Position numbers and translations under genes: made by a program
Part shown: piece after piece, positions 37,368-46,776 of the stretch
How the letters are laid out: each line of letters starts with the position of its first letter
How positions within the stretch are numbered: position 1 is the stretch's first letter
The notes under the pieces: generated by a model
Database searches by the model: none
Told to the model about the DNA's origin: nothing
What the model saw: only the letters and a program-made list of their open reading frames with translations
From: Caldithrix sp.
GTDB taxonomy: Bacteria > KSB1 > UBA2214 > DYKH01
Reading direction: 5' to 3'
Length of the DNA stretch: 64,000 nt
Assembly: GCA_020722685.1 (NCBI GenBank)
Contig: DYKH01000012.1
Span: 1-64,000 of the forward strand

Positions 37368-39341
37368 CTATAACGGTGGATCGATTCTGGCGGCCCCGGC
37401 TTCCAGGTCGATAGTCACGGTGGTGCCGTCCGCAAAAGTGGTGCGTTGCCGGCGATAGTTGGCATCGAGGAATTCATGCTTGACCATCTCCAACAAGCCG
37501 ACGCGCTCGTGCAAAGCGCACATGGTGCGTACCTGCTCCAATTCCGCACGGTTGGGATCGAGTGACATATAGGGCATGCCGGCATTGGCTAAGCCATGCA
37601 AATAGCCCAAATCATTTTCCGGGATGCCCCATTCGCCCTTGCCGCGCGACCAAGGCAGAATAATGGCGTCGTGATAAACCAAACTGAAAAGCGGAACGGG
37701 AATGCCCATAGCAGGGCCTTTGCCGGGATTGGGATCCAACGCATACGGCCCATGGTGCACCAAATCCAGATAGGGAACGGCCCAGTCCGCCGGCTCCTCG
37801 GAGCTGACGACGCCGCCATAAGCCCGCACGATATTGAAGCAATGCGCGCGATATTCAAGACAGGCTTGTCGCGTGACCGGGTGTTCGGGATTGTAGCATT
37901 CATCCGGAGGGACCACTGCAAAGACGTCCAAGTAGGCGCCGCGCAGCTTGACGTCGTGCGCCAGAATCTCATGGTGGTTTCGGGCCACATAACCCGGAGC
38001 GAGCCGGGAGCACAAAATGGATTGCTCTCCGCCATACCAGGTGTGGCCGAAAGGTCTGTCCCCGTCCGCTTCGATGATAGTATGGCGAGGATCATAAGAG
38101 GCCGCATCGTGGTAATAATCGCGATATTGATCGTGCACCGCAAAGACGTAGCCGAGACTGTCGCATACCTCGGCAAAATGCTGCATTCCTTGCCAGCCGC
38201 CGGCTTCGGGACAAGGCGGCAAAATGTCCGGGTGGAGATTGTCATAGCCGCGATAGCCCCAGCCATCCAAATGCACATACGCACGCTGGATACCTTTTTC
38301 CGCCACCACTCTGAGCTGTGCGGCTCTGTCCGCAAAACTGACGATCTGATGGTTTTTGGCGGGATCGCTCTTGTCATAATAGCTGGAGGCCGGCTGGATG
38401 TGGTAGAGAATGCTGGTGTGAATGACCGGCGAGCCGATGAGCTTGCCGACCAACGGATTGCGGGCGATCTTCTCCTTCAGGCTGACCAGATGCCCGGTTT
38501 CGATGACGTAGCGGCGATAGCGCTTGGCCAAGTCAACATAGTTGCCGTGATCGAAGAAACAAATCCGTGCCCGCCGCGGATAGGCGAGCTTGCCCAAAGA
38601 GTGCATCCATCTCAATTCCATGCGCGTCGGCCCGCCGGCCGGATGGGAAAACTCGCAACCGCCATCGTAGGGTGTTTCCAGAAGAACAAGCATGGCTGCT
38701 TCTCCCTGTTGATGTCCCCACCAGGGCATGTACAATCCGCGCCCATACGTTTCGCTGTTGTAGAGCCAGACCTTGCGCGGCCAGTCCTTCGGCAGCAGCA
38801 TGCCTTGCATGAAAGGCACGATGGTATGATCAAATGATTCCGGCTCCAGTCCTTTTGGCCAGAGACATTCCTTAATCAGAGTGCTGCCTTCTTTGGCAAT
38901 GACTTCGCAGACAAGGTCTTCCTCTGGTGCGTCAAGGCAAAGGAAAAGCTGCAAGGCCAAATCAAGATTCTTCCCTTGATGCCGGAATTCACTCAGTTGA
39001 ATCAGCACGCCGGCCTGATAGCCGGTTTGGTAAGGAGAAATCTCGCGCTTGCCTGCATCGGTCAGCTTGAATGGTACGCCCTTGCCTTGCACGTTCAATG
39101 TCAAGTCATTTTTCTCTGCTGCCAGAAAACGCCAATGAAAGGAGCCGGAGGCTACCCTTAGCTTGAAATCTGCTTCGCGAAGCATAACCGTGCGATGTTT
39201 GCCGATGATCTGCCAACTACCATCCGTGTGCGTTATCTTTGCAGATGGAATGTATTGCTCTGGCTGAGCGAATCCGCTTATGATTTGAAAACAGAAGACG
39301 AACAGCGGCAAACCAAAAACTTGCGCGTCGCGTGTGCGCAT
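37368..39341 (-). CDS. secreted glycoside hydrolase-like TIM-barrel protein (DUF5696/GH101-like)
   Basis: This 657-residue exported protein has an ATG with GGAGG seven bases upstream. A signal peptide (LPLFVFCFQIISGFAQ) precedes a beta-sandwich (about 30-260) and a TIM-barrel-like region (about 290-600). Barrel segments with acidic residues include RAYVHLDGWGYRGYDNLHPD, FAVHDQYRDYYHD, GAYLDVFAVVPPDEC and VVSSEEPADW, which resemble the arrangement in the endo-alpha-N-acetylgalactosaminidase (GH101) and DUF5696 group. I assign this by pattern only; the catalytic pair is not certain. The role is probably breakdown of a host- or biomass-derived glycan outside the cytoplasm. Neighbours are an Omp85 protein upstream and the Tat oxidoreductase downstream. 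Confidence 0.68.
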   Translation of the reverse strand: MRTRDAQVFGLPLFVFCFQIISGFAQPEQYIPSAKITHTDGSWQIIGKHRTVMLREADFKLRVASGSFHWRFLAAEKNDLTLNVQGKGVPFKLTDAGKREISPYQTGYQAGVLIQLSEFRHQGKNLDLALQLFLCLDAPEEDLVCEVIAKEGSTLIKECLWPKGLEPESFDHTIVPFMQGMLLPKDWPRKVWLYNSETYGRGLYMPWWGHQQGEAAMLVLLETPYDGGCEFSHPAGGPTRMELRWMHSLGKLAYPRRARICFFDHGNYVDLAKRYRRYVIETGHLVSLKEKIARNPLVGKLIGSPVIHTSILYHIQPASSYYDKSDPAKNHQIVSFADRAAQLRVVAEKGIQRAYVHLDGWGYRGYDNLHPDILPPCPEAGGWQGMQHFAEVCDSLGYVFAVHDQYRDYYHDAASYDPRHTIIEADGDRPFGHTWYGGEQSILCSRLAPGYVARNHHEILAHDVKLRGAYLDVFAVVPPDECYNPEHPVTRQACLEYRAHCFNIVRAYGGVVSSEEPADWAVPYLDLVHHGPYALDPNPGKGPAMGIPVPLFSLVYHDAIILPWSRGKGEWGIPENDLGYLHGLANAGMPYMSLDPNRAELEQVRTMCALHERVGLLEMVKHEFLDANYRRQRTTFADGTTVTIDLEAGAARIDPPL

Positions 39342-39365
39342 ATAACGTCCTCCTCGCCAATTAAC

Positions 39366-41150
39366 TCAGAACTCGTTGATCAAGCCAACATGAACTTTGC
39401 CATTGAACAAGCTGTCTCCCTCGCCCAAGCCGTAATCGATGCCCATAATTCCCAGTCCTGTTTCCAAGCGCATGCCGAACCCGTAACCGGTTTTGTAAGC
39501 TTCGCTTTTGCCTGCTCGATCTTCACTGGAAAAGTAGCCGCCATCGCAGAACAGGAATACCCGCGAGCGGCGGCCAAGAATGTAACGGTACTCTAAATTC
39601 ACCCAGGCGACGCTGCTGCCGCGAAATTGATCTTCGCGGTAACCGCGCAAGCTTTTGGCACCGCCCATCCTGAATTGATCGGAAACGGGAATGTACTTTT
39701 CGTTACTTTGAATTTGTCGGCCCTGCAAACCAAAAGCCAACACCTGCTGTTTGAGCAGCGGGGCATAAAACTCCACGATGAGCGAGACCTGCTTGTTATC
39801 GACGGTCTTTCTCAATTCCAGTTCCTGAATCAAGCTTTGGGGACCCAGATTGCGTTTCTTGCCGGCGCGGACGTCGGTATGATAATAGATACCTCGGCGA
39901 GGATTAATTCGATCATCGCGCGTGTCATAGTCCAGGCCAATTGCGGCGTTGAGGGTGCGGCTTCTGGGAATGCCCAGTAAATAGCTGCCCAATGAATCCG
40001 GAGTGGTTTCTTCGCGCGACAATTGGGCGATGGCGGAAAGATTCTCCGACAAAGGAAGAGTGATATCCAAAGCCAACTCGCGTTGAATGTAAGTCGTATC
40101 CTGGATGAGCTGCTCAAAGCCAAAGCCGACGTTCACGGGCAGTCCAGCCACCCATGGCTCGCGGTAGTGAAATTTGGCGTCTTGTGACTTGCGATCTCTT
40201 TTCTGCCAATGCGCTAAAAGCGAACGCCCGGTGCCTAGCAAATTGCCCAGGGAAATGTCGATCAAGCCGGTAAAGTAGCCTTTCTCCGAAGTTGTCGCTG
40301 GATTGTATCCCAGCACGCCGTCGAAGCGACTGGAATTGCCTTCCTTCAAGCGAAGAAGCAATCCGCCTTCATTGCCGCTGGCCCAAAAGACTTCCGGCTC
40401 ATCCACCTGCTCGAAATAGCCCAGCTTTATGAGGCGCGCCGGGATGCTTGCCACCTTTTCTCGATTGTACAGGTCTCTCGGCCGAATGCGGATTTCTCGC
40501 AGAATGACGTTGCGTTTGGTGAGGACGTTGCCTTCGATTTGGATTTCTTTGAGCAACAATTGCGGTCCCAACAGGGTTTGAAAAGTCAGTCCCAGCGCTG
40601 TGTGTTTGTTATTCGTCGAATCGAGAGTTGCACTTTTCAAATTAAAACGGCTGAATGGATAGCCCTTGTTCTCCCATTGCTTCAGGGCATCATCCAAGTC
40701 CGCTTCGAGCGCCGGTACGTTGACTCTCTGCCCGCTGCGAGTATCAAACCGGCTCTTGGTGGCCGCGGCTTGGGCGCTGTCCACCCCGGTCAAGTTTAGT
40801 TTGCCCAGCCTTACCTCTTCGCCTTCCCGAACGAAAATTTGCACTGTGGCGCTGCTGCTATCCGGGGCAATGCGATAGGTGAGGGAATCGATTCGGGTGA
40901 ACGGCATGCCATAGTCTGCGAATCCCTGCAAGAGACGAAGGCTTTGCCGGTGTAGGGCTTCCAGACTGAAAACGTCTCGCTCCTGCAATCCCAGCCACTT
41001 TTTGACCTCGTCCTTGGGCGCTTTGTCGATGCCAAAGAATTCGATCTTGATAATGGGGATGGCGCGCTTGCCAGCGGCGGTGAGGTTATCCAATGGAAGC
41101 CAGAGCATGGCGAGACAAAAAAGAATATGTTTGATCAATCTACTTTTCAT
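39366..41150 (-). CDS. Omp85-family outer-membrane protein (BamA/surface antigen-like)
   Basis: The product is 594 residues from the MKSRLIKHILF start (41150). A signal peptide (about 1-25) precedes three POTRA-like domains (about 28-265). The third of these contains NVLTKRNVILREIRIRPRDL, a classical POTRA helix-strand. The barrel (about 275-594) carries the SLRGYRED lid-lock motif and a terminal Phe. Only about 320 residues are left for the barrel, short but normal for Omp85 proteins. It is the second Omp85 gene of the window, with low similarity to that at 29805. It sits directly behind the giant barrel gene, so it could assemble or secrete a product of the same operon. Confidence 0.88.
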   Translation of the reverse strand: MKSRLIKHILFCLAMLWLPLDNLTAAGKRAIPIIKIEFFGIDKAPKDEVKKWLGLQERDVFSLEALHRQSLRLLQGFADYGMPFTRIDSLTYRIAPDSSSATVQIFVREGEEVRLGKLNLTGVDSAQAAATKSRFDTRSGQRVNVPALEADLDDALKQWENKGYPFSRFNLKSATLDSTNNKHTALGLTFQTLLGPQLLLKEIQIEGNVLTKRNVILREIRIRPRDLYNREKVASIPARLIKLGYFEQVDEPEVFWASGNEGGLLLRLKEGNSSRFDGVLGYNPATTSEKGYFTGLIDISLGNLLGTGRSLLAHWQKRDRKSQDAKFHYREPWVAGLPVNVGFGFEQLIQDTTYIQRELALDITLPLSENLSAIAQLSREETTPDSLGSYLLGIPRSRTLNAAIGLDYDTRDDRINPRRGIYYHTDVRAGKKRNLGPQSLIQELELRKTVDNKQVSLIVEFYAPLLKQQVLAFGLQGRQIQSNEKYIPVSDQFRMGGAKSLRGYREDQFRGSSVAWVNLEYRYILGRRSRVFLFCDGGYFSSEDRAGKSEAYKTGYGFGMRLETGLGIMGIDYGLGEGDSLFNGKVHVGLINEF

Positions 41151-41166
41151 CGGTTTGACTCTCACC

Positions 41167-41198
41167 ACCTGCGGGAGGTTAACAAACTTCCGCGGGTT
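41167..41198. repeat. CCTGCGGGAGGTT/AACTTCCGCGGG hairpin
   Basis: An imperfect 14-bp stem with a short loop fills the 56-base gap between the giant barrel and Omp85 genes. The CCTGCGGAGGTT core recurs as the outer arms of the palindrome at 61222-61357. Confidence 0.5.
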
Positions 41199-41206
41199 CT
41201 AATCCT

Positions 41207-44200
41207 CTACCTGAATGCCGCCGTCACCTGCGCCCGGCCGGTATGGATGACGCGATCCCGTTCCGGCTCGTTGCGCCCGCTGTAGGAAAACGAAGCCTGA
41301 ATGGTCTGGGACACGCGATAATCGAAACGCAAGTCCCAGCGCAGCGACGTGCCGAGACTTCGCCCGTTTGCCATTTCAAAGGGAATGACTCGTCCTTTCG
41401 GCTTGGCGTCCACAAAGCTCCATTCAATCTCACCGTGCACTCGCCCGCGACTTTGGAGCGCGTAGTTGACGCGTGGCGTCAGAGCATACGCGCGCACCTG
41501 CGTTGGAACTTCATAGATACGATCCTCTTCCCAGGACAGCCGGCCTTCGAGAGCGATTTCCAGAGGCGCTTTGGGACGGAAGGAAAAGTCTGTGCTCACT
41601 TGGGTCGCGTACACGTCCCGGTTTTGCCGTCCGGCAAAAGCGAAGGTGCGTGAGGTGCGTTTGCTGACCAGCTCGGATTGCGAGCTCAATTTGTCCGTCA
41701 TACGAGCAGTCAGCCGCGCCGAATTCTCGCGCTCGATGCGATCCTGGCCGCCTTCCAGATACTGATTGTTGGTTTCGTCCCGGCTGGAATGGCGCAGTCG
41801 CAACGAGAAATTCCGGTTGTGCTCGAGGAGAAACAAGTCCTGACGAAACTGCAAATTGCCAAAGATGGTCACGCCGGGTTGGCGGAAGCGGGAGAGATTA
41901 AGAAGATAAATCTGCCAAACGTCCTTTTCCTGCGTGCGCTCCTCGATGGCCAGGTAAGTTTCCGAAGAAATGGCGGTGACAGCCTTGCGCCAGAGCTTCG
42001 GCCTCTTCGCTTGTTTCTGTCCGGCGAACAACCGGCTTGGCTCGAGGCGTAAGCGAGTGCTGGTTCTTAGCTCCACCACCGGAACCAGCTCGTCCGTCGT
42101 CAGCACGCGCAAAATGTAATCGCCGAGAGGATCGTTGACGTATTCCTGCAATTGTTCGTCGAAGCGATAGTTACCGTCGCCTTGACTCACCTTAATATAG
42201 ACGCGTTCCTTTTTGGCTGTAGCGGTATTGGAAATCTGGTAATTCAAATCAGCGTTGAGGGCGCGCTTCCATGGGCTATAGTTGGCGCGTACCTCCGCCA
42301 AATCGGTGGTCTTGTTTTCCGTAGCTGGATCGGCAAACTTGCGCTCGCGATGGGTAAATTCAACGCTGCCGGAGAAGGAGCCAAGCTGCTGCACGCGCAG
42401 GCCAAAGTTTTGCGTGGCGGCCGTGGACTTGTCGGCAAAGCGATCCTTGGCGACGTAGTCTTTGTCGTCCCGATAGGAAATCTTGGCCGAAGCCGACAGC
42501 TTGGCAATGGGCTGGAATTCCAAGCCGCCGGAGAAATTGTCGAACTTGAATCCCGTGTACAAGGAATCCGCCCAGTTCTCCTTTTTTAGCTCGCCTTCGT
42601 AATCAAAAATCGGCTTGAGTTTCCACAATTGAAACCCGGCGTGTCCCCGTTGGCGCAGCCAGTCGCCGGCGTTATTTTCCAGAGGCATTTCTTTCTGAAT
42701 GCGCTCGAGGCGATACTCGTACTCCGGCCAACGGTTGCGGAAGAAACGGTTCTGAACCTGCCAGCGATTGGAGTTGAATGTATCGCCTTTTTTAATGGCG
42801 CCCAGCTCTCCGCCAAAACTTAATCCGCGCATGGGCTCATAGCTGCCGTTGAATTCCCGCACCCATTCTCCGCGCTTGGCGGTAGAGGGCAGATCCCAAC
42901 GGCGATTGTACTCGATCTCGGTGGTGCGATCGATGTCCTGAAAGCGATTCTGCACCTGGCGCAGTTTTCCCGCTAATTGCAGCCGCCCCCAATTGACACC
43001 GAACATTTTCAAGGAATCAGGTTTAAAAGTCAATGACCAATCCTGAGCAACGCCTTTGTTGTCGCCGTCATCGAGGTCGGAGTAGGTATTGGCGTCCAGA
43101 TTGCTCATGGCGATTTCGCCGCGCAGACTGAGGGATCTCTTGGGCGCAAATTCCACTTCCCAATCGAGCAAGTCCTGACTGTGCGCCGGCGAAAGCAGAA
43201 TGACCGGCGCATACCGTCCCTGTCCTTCGCCGACGTATTCGTAGATGCCCGCCCCTTGGTAGCGATAAGCGCCGTGGCCATCGCCGACGTCGGAAAAGGT
43301 GACCTGATAATCGCCCGAATCAGCCCCGGCATAGCGGTAGATTTCCAAAGTGTCATCCTTAACATAGCGGCCTTTACCTTGACCCACGAAAACCGCGCCG
43401 CTGATGGTCGCCTTTTGCAGGTCGTCGCCGGCTTGACGCAGGGCTTGTAGCCGATCGGAAGAGAGGGTGAAATCCAACGGATTTTCTTTGTCATCGGCCT
43501 CGCGAATGAGAGTCGCACCGAGCTTGAGCTTGCCTTCCCAAATCTTGGCTTGGGAGCGCCCGGCGTACAGATGGCGGCGGTACTTTTCGTCAGAGTATTG
43601 AAAGTCCACCACGATGCGCGAATCGGCGGTGATCAGTCGCCGGCGGCTGAAGGTGACCTGCGCGGTAGAATAGTCGATGACATAGTCGTTGGTTTCGCCG
43701 CGCACCATTTGCTCGCCGTCGATGTAAACCCGTTCGGTGCCGGCGAGAACGATGATGTCGATTTGCCCACGGTCGCCTTTAAGCTGGTACGGACCTTGGT
43801 TGCCTTCCTGTCCCGACAGTTGCAGAGAAAAATATTTGCCGCGCGAAACCGCTCCGGACACCTCGGCAAAAAAATTATCCTTCTCCGCCTTGCCCATTGC
43901 GCCCTGGAGCTTACGGCTATAGCGGGCAAATTGCGAGCCGGTAAAATCCAGAGTGTAATCGCCCATGGTGGCGGACAGATTGGGCGCCTTGATTTGCACA
44001 AAAACCTTGTCGATTTCCTGCAGATTTTGCGTTGTGCCCTCCGGCTGGATGGGCGTGCTTTGGTCGGTGAGAGCGGCCACCACCTCCACGTTCTCGGCCA
44101 CTTTGCCGCTGACGTTAAAATTGAGGCTGGAATTGACCTTGAGTCCGCGATTGGTGCCAACGGTCACGCCGCGGGTGATGCTGCCGCTCTTGGTAAGCTG

Positions 44201-44629
44201 GCTGGCATAATCCTCCTCCGGACTGGTTTTGGGGCGCAGTGCGCCCGGCTCGGCAGGACTGGTGGGTGCCCCGAAGACTCGCTGCAAGAGCTTACGGTGG
44301 AAATAGCTTTTTTTGAGCGTGTACGGCAGTCGCTTGTAGAGCAGGCGGATCGGCACCCCTTCCGGGACAATCTCTATAAAGCGGATTTCTCCATCGATAT
44401 AGTTCATCTCATAAGCCTGTTTGGGCTGCAACTGTCCGGCGAGGAATACCTGTTCGCTATCCTGAATGATTAAGCTGTCCGGCAGCAAATAAGGCCCCTT
44501 GCGGCCTTCGCCCATGATCACCAAATCTTTTTCAAAAAGGGAAATCGATTCGAGCTTGCCGGTCGACTGAGCCAAAAGGGGGAGAGGGTTTAACGCAATG
44601 AGGAAAATTATTTGCTGCCAGGTTTTCAT
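41207..44629 (-). CDS. giant outer-membrane beta-barrel-like protein, function unknown
   Basis: The product is 1,140 residues from MKTWQQIIFLIALNPLPLLAQ (44629), a good signal peptide. The frame continues another 82 codons upstream into the NHL gene without meaning. Residues about 20-110 form a beta domain, and about 130-330 carry conserved-looking blocks (TRGVTVGTNRGLKVNSSLN; DKVFVQIKAPNLSATMGDY). The remainder is a long series of amphipathic strands with alternating aromatic residues and R/D/N-rich turns, ending FSYSGRNEPERD...TAAFR. This is an outer-membrane barrel pattern with perhaps 30 or more strands. No TonB box or plug is recognised. The neighbours are an NHL protein (31 bases upstream) and an Omp85 protein (56 bases downstream). 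I do not recognise a named family; an outer-membrane channel, adhesin or secretion pore is possible. Confidence 0.78.
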   Translation of the reverse strand: MKTWQQIIFLIALNPLPLLAQSTGKLESISLFEKDLVIMGEGRKGPYLLPDSLIIQDSEQVFLAGQLQPKQAYEMNYIDGEIRFIEIVPEGVPIRLLYKRLPYTLKKSYFHRKLLQRVFGAPTSPAEPGALRPKTSPEEDYASQLTKSGSITRGVTVGTNRGLKVNSSLNFNVSGKVAENVEVVAALTDQSTPIQPEGTTQNLQEIDKVFVQIKAPNLSATMGDYTLDFTGSQFARYSRKLQGAMGKAEKDNFFAEVSGAVSRGKYFSLQLSGQEGNQGPYQLKGDRGQIDIIVLAGTERVYIDGEQMVRGETNDYVIDYSTAQVTFSRRRLITADSRIVVDFQYSDEKYRRHLYAGRSQAKIWEGKLKLGATLIREADDKENPLDFTLSSDRLQALRQAGDDLQKATISGAVFVGQGKGRYVKDDTLEIYRYAGADSGDYQVTFSDVGDGHGAYRYQGAGIYEYVGEGQGRYAPVILLSPAHSQDLLDWEVEFAPKRSLSLRGEIAMSNLDANTYSDLDDGDNKGVAQDWSLTFKPDSLKMFGVNWGRLQLAGKLRQVQNRFQDIDRTTEIEYNRRWDLPSTAKRGEWVREFNGSYEPMRGLSFGGELGAIKKGDTFNSNRWQVQNRFFRNRWPEYEYRLERIQKEMPLENNAGDWLRQRGHAGFQLWKLKPIFDYEGELKKENWADSLYTGFKFDNFSGGLEFQPIAKLSASAKISYRDDKDYVAKDRFADKSTAATQNFGLRVQQLGSFSGSVEFTHRERKFADPATENKTTDLAEVRANYSPWKRALNADLNYQISNTATAKKERVYIKVSQGDGNYRFDEQLQEYVNDPLGDYILRVLTTDELVPVVELRTSTRLRLEPSRLFAGQKQAKRPKLWRKAVTAISSETYLAIEERTQEKDVWQIYLLNLSRFRQPGVTIFGNLQFRQDLFLLEHNRNFSLRLRHSSRDETNNQYLEGGQDRIERENSARLTARMTDKLSSQSELVSKRTSRTFAFAGRQNRDVYATQVSTDFSFRPKAPLEIALEGRLSWEEDRIYEVPTQVRAYALTPRVNYALQSRGRVHGEIEWSFVDAKPKGRVIPFEMANGRSLGTSLRWDLRFDYRVSQTIQASFSYSGRNEPERDRVIHTGRAQVTAAFR

Positions 44630-44660
44630 CCGCATCTTCGTTATTCGAAAACTTTCATCC

Positions 44661-45638
44661 CTAAGGAGTGCCTGACAGCCGCAACTCAAAAACTTGCACA
44701 CGATGGTTGTCCGTATCCGCCACAAACAGCCGATTTTGATGAACGGCCACATCGCTTGGACGGTCGAAGGCGCCCAACTTATCGCCATGTGAGCCCAAAT
44801 GCATAACCGGTCGACCATTCGGATCAAATGCCACAATCTGATCCAGCCCAGAATCGGCGACAAAAAGATAGCCATCCACAGAAACGCAGAGTCCCGTTGG
44901 CTTGGAAAGAACGTTCTCCCCGCAGGAGGAAAGGTAATTGCCGTAATAATCGAACAACAGGACCAGTCCTAACTGGCTGTCGGCGACGTATATCTTGTCG
45001 GTTCTGGAGATGAACGTTTGCACCGGGTCGGCCAAGTCGCCTTGACCCCAGTCATAGTCTCCGAAACTGACTTCAGGGTCGCGGAGGGAATTTAGCTTGA
45101 GGATTCTTTTGTTTTCACTGTCCACAATGAAAAGGTCGCCGTGAATGCTGATACTGACCGAGCGCGGAAAACCGAATTGCAGCTTTTCCGACCAGGTGGG
45201 ATCGGAAACATAAGAAGCGATCCAATTCAAGTCTTTGTCATATTGTTCGATGCGGCGGTTCTCATAGTCAGCCACATAAACGTCCAGCCCATTCTCCGCA
45301 CAAATGTCCACCGGGCGGTGGAACTGTTCGTGTTCCCAGCCGAAGCCGCCGATGAAGGCGAGCAACTTACCCTTGCCGTCGAACTTTTGGATGCGGTTGT
45401 TGCCGGTGTCGGCCACATAGATATTTCCTTTTGGATCCGTAGAAATGCCGAGGGGACTACTAAACTGGCCGGGCGCTTCGCCTTTTTGGCCGAAGGAAAA
45501 GATCAATTTTGCTTGAATGGTAGAGGTGGAATCTACCGAGAGGAGGGGCGCACTGCCCCCGAGAAATAACATTGGGATGACATAAAGCGACCGCGTCCCA
45601 ATCCATCGACTGGGAGAAATCCCTGAGTGGTTTTTCAT
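44661..45638 (-). CDS. exported NHL-repeat beta-propeller protein
   Basis: This 325-residue protein starts at MKNHSGIS (45638), with GGGA seven bases upstream, and has a signal-like N-terminus (SLYVIPMLFLGGSAPLLS). Six NHL repeats follow, each with a form such as P.GI..D..GNIYVADTGNNRIQKFD, giving one complete propeller. NHL propellers bind proteins or RNA, or in exported forms act as lyase-like or scaffold domains; no catalytic residues are evident. It is the first gene of the leftward surface series, and the giant barrel gene begins 31 bases downstream. Confidence 0.85.
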   Translation of the reverse strand: MKNHSGISPSRWIGTRSLYVIPMLFLGGSAPLLSVDSTSTIQAKLIFSFGQKGEAPGQFSSPLGISTDPKGNIYVADTGNNRIQKFDGKGKLLAFIGGFGWEHEQFHRPVDICAENGLDVYVADYENRRIEQYDKDLNWIASYVSDPTWSEKLQFGFPRSVSISIHGDLFIVDSENKRILKLNSLRDPEVSFGDYDWGQGDLADPVQTFISRTDKIYVADSQLGLVLLFDYYGNYLSSCGENVLSKPTGLCVSVDGYLFVADSGLDQIVAFDPNGRPVMHLGSHGDKLGAFDRPSDVAVHQNRLFVADTDNHRVQVFELRLSGTP

Positions 45639-45760
45639 AGAGCGTTCCCATATTATTGGGTGGAGACATTTTGTTGGCTGTGGCGAATCCACCAACGTTC
45701 GATAGCCTCAGCGATTAGCCTATACTGCCGTAAACCTTAGAATGCAGAAGGGATAAAAAT

Positions 45761-45789
45761 GAAAAAACCCGAATCGGATCGGGCTTTTC
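45761..45789 (-). terminator. intrinsic terminator of the small membrane protein gene
   Basis: On the minus strand CCCGA and TCGGG flank a 6-base loop and are followed by TTTTTTC. It lies 60 bases after the stop at 45849, separating that gene from the NHL gene series. Confidence 0.65.
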
Positions 45790-45848
45790 GGGCATGCCGG
45801 CAAATCGCATCTGTTACGGAGTGAATGAACCTCATCAAGGTACAATGG

Positions 45849-46370
45849 CTATCTCTTGCTGTCAAAATAATGCAAGAGATGTCTTTCGCTGGGATAGACG
45901 ACATGGCCGAAAGATCGCCTCAACTCACTGCATTTTCGCCAGCGCTTATACGCGGCCTTAAGGGCATTGTCATTTCTTGTGAGCGCATTGAGGGTGAAGG
46001 CCGGCAATTCCGTTCCGCCGTTTTCCTTCTCATGCTCTAGAATCTTGTCCAGCGCATACATCTGCTCGGCTTTTAGCCCTCGTTTGATATAATCGTCATT
46101 GTTCGGATCCGTGTCGTAGATGAAAGGCGATATGGGTGGTTTCGGTCGCAGAATGCTCTGGATGATATCCCTAATCGTAGAGCCGAGTGGCTGTTTTCTA
46201 ACTTTGTCCCAAGCAAAGGTTGCTACAACCGCGATGGCGATGTATACAATGCCATAGGTGGCGAGTTTCTTAAAGTCGATTTTTTGATTGCGGAGAAGAA
46301 GGACGATGAGAATCAGGGCGACAAAGCCGAGGGCATAAATTGCATAACCGGAGCCAAACAATCTTGACAT
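45849..46370 (-). CDS. small membrane protein of unknown function
   Basis: This 173-residue protein has two N-terminal membrane helices (about 8-25 YAIYALGFVALILIVLLL and 37-52 YGIVYIAIAVVATFAW). They are followed by a charged, soluble region of about 115 residues without a recognisable domain. GGGAATG lies three to ten bases upstream of the ATG, and a clear terminator follows, which supports a real monocistronic gene. No function can be assigned. Confidence 0.65.
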   Translation of the reverse strand: MSRLFGSGYAIYALGFVALILIVLLLRNQKIDFKKLATYGIVYIAIAVVATFAWDKVRKQPLGSTIRDIIQSILRPKPPISPFIYDTDPNNDDYIKRGLKAEQMYALDKILEHEKENGGTELPAFTLNALTRNDNALKAAYKRWRKCSELRRSFGHVVYPSERHLLHYFDSKR

Positions 46371-46776
46371 GGTGCATTCCCGAAAGGTTTGGTTTATTCG
46401 TTCGTCAAGAAAAGGATTTCATCATCCTCGGCCGCTTCCCCGCAAGGGAGACTTTCACCGCCGCCATTGGATGCAAATCAGAAGGGCTTGTCCCTTTGCT
46501 GCATGATTCACTTGTTATAATTCGCGGTGAATTTATAGGTAAACAAGCCAAAAGTCAAGCAAAAACTCAGTTGTCATTGGGCAAATAAGAAACGATAACG
46601 ACCGGGCTGTTGCAGCATAGAGGCATTAGTACGATCAATCCCCTTCCTCGCGGAACTGCTCCACGGCGGTGGGCGAGACCAATATGGCCACAAATTTTGC
46701 TTGTAACTTTAACCGCTTTCCGCTAACTTGGCTTGGCTAAGTGTGATAGTCTTCGCCTGACTCGAATACGAATAGA
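46371..46776. other. divergent intergenic region
   Basis: These 406 bases separate the leftward small membrane protein gene from the rightward NlpC gene. No gene is supported. TATAAT occurs at 46516-46521 on the plus strand, but the best -35 (TTTGCT, 46495) is only 15 bases away, and the site is about 255 bases from the NlpC start. Confidence 0.35.

Noticed and set aside
37596..38837. Rightward frame of 413 codons antisense to the glycosidase-like gene
   Set aside because: Shadow of the coding strand; no start signal and no family pattern.
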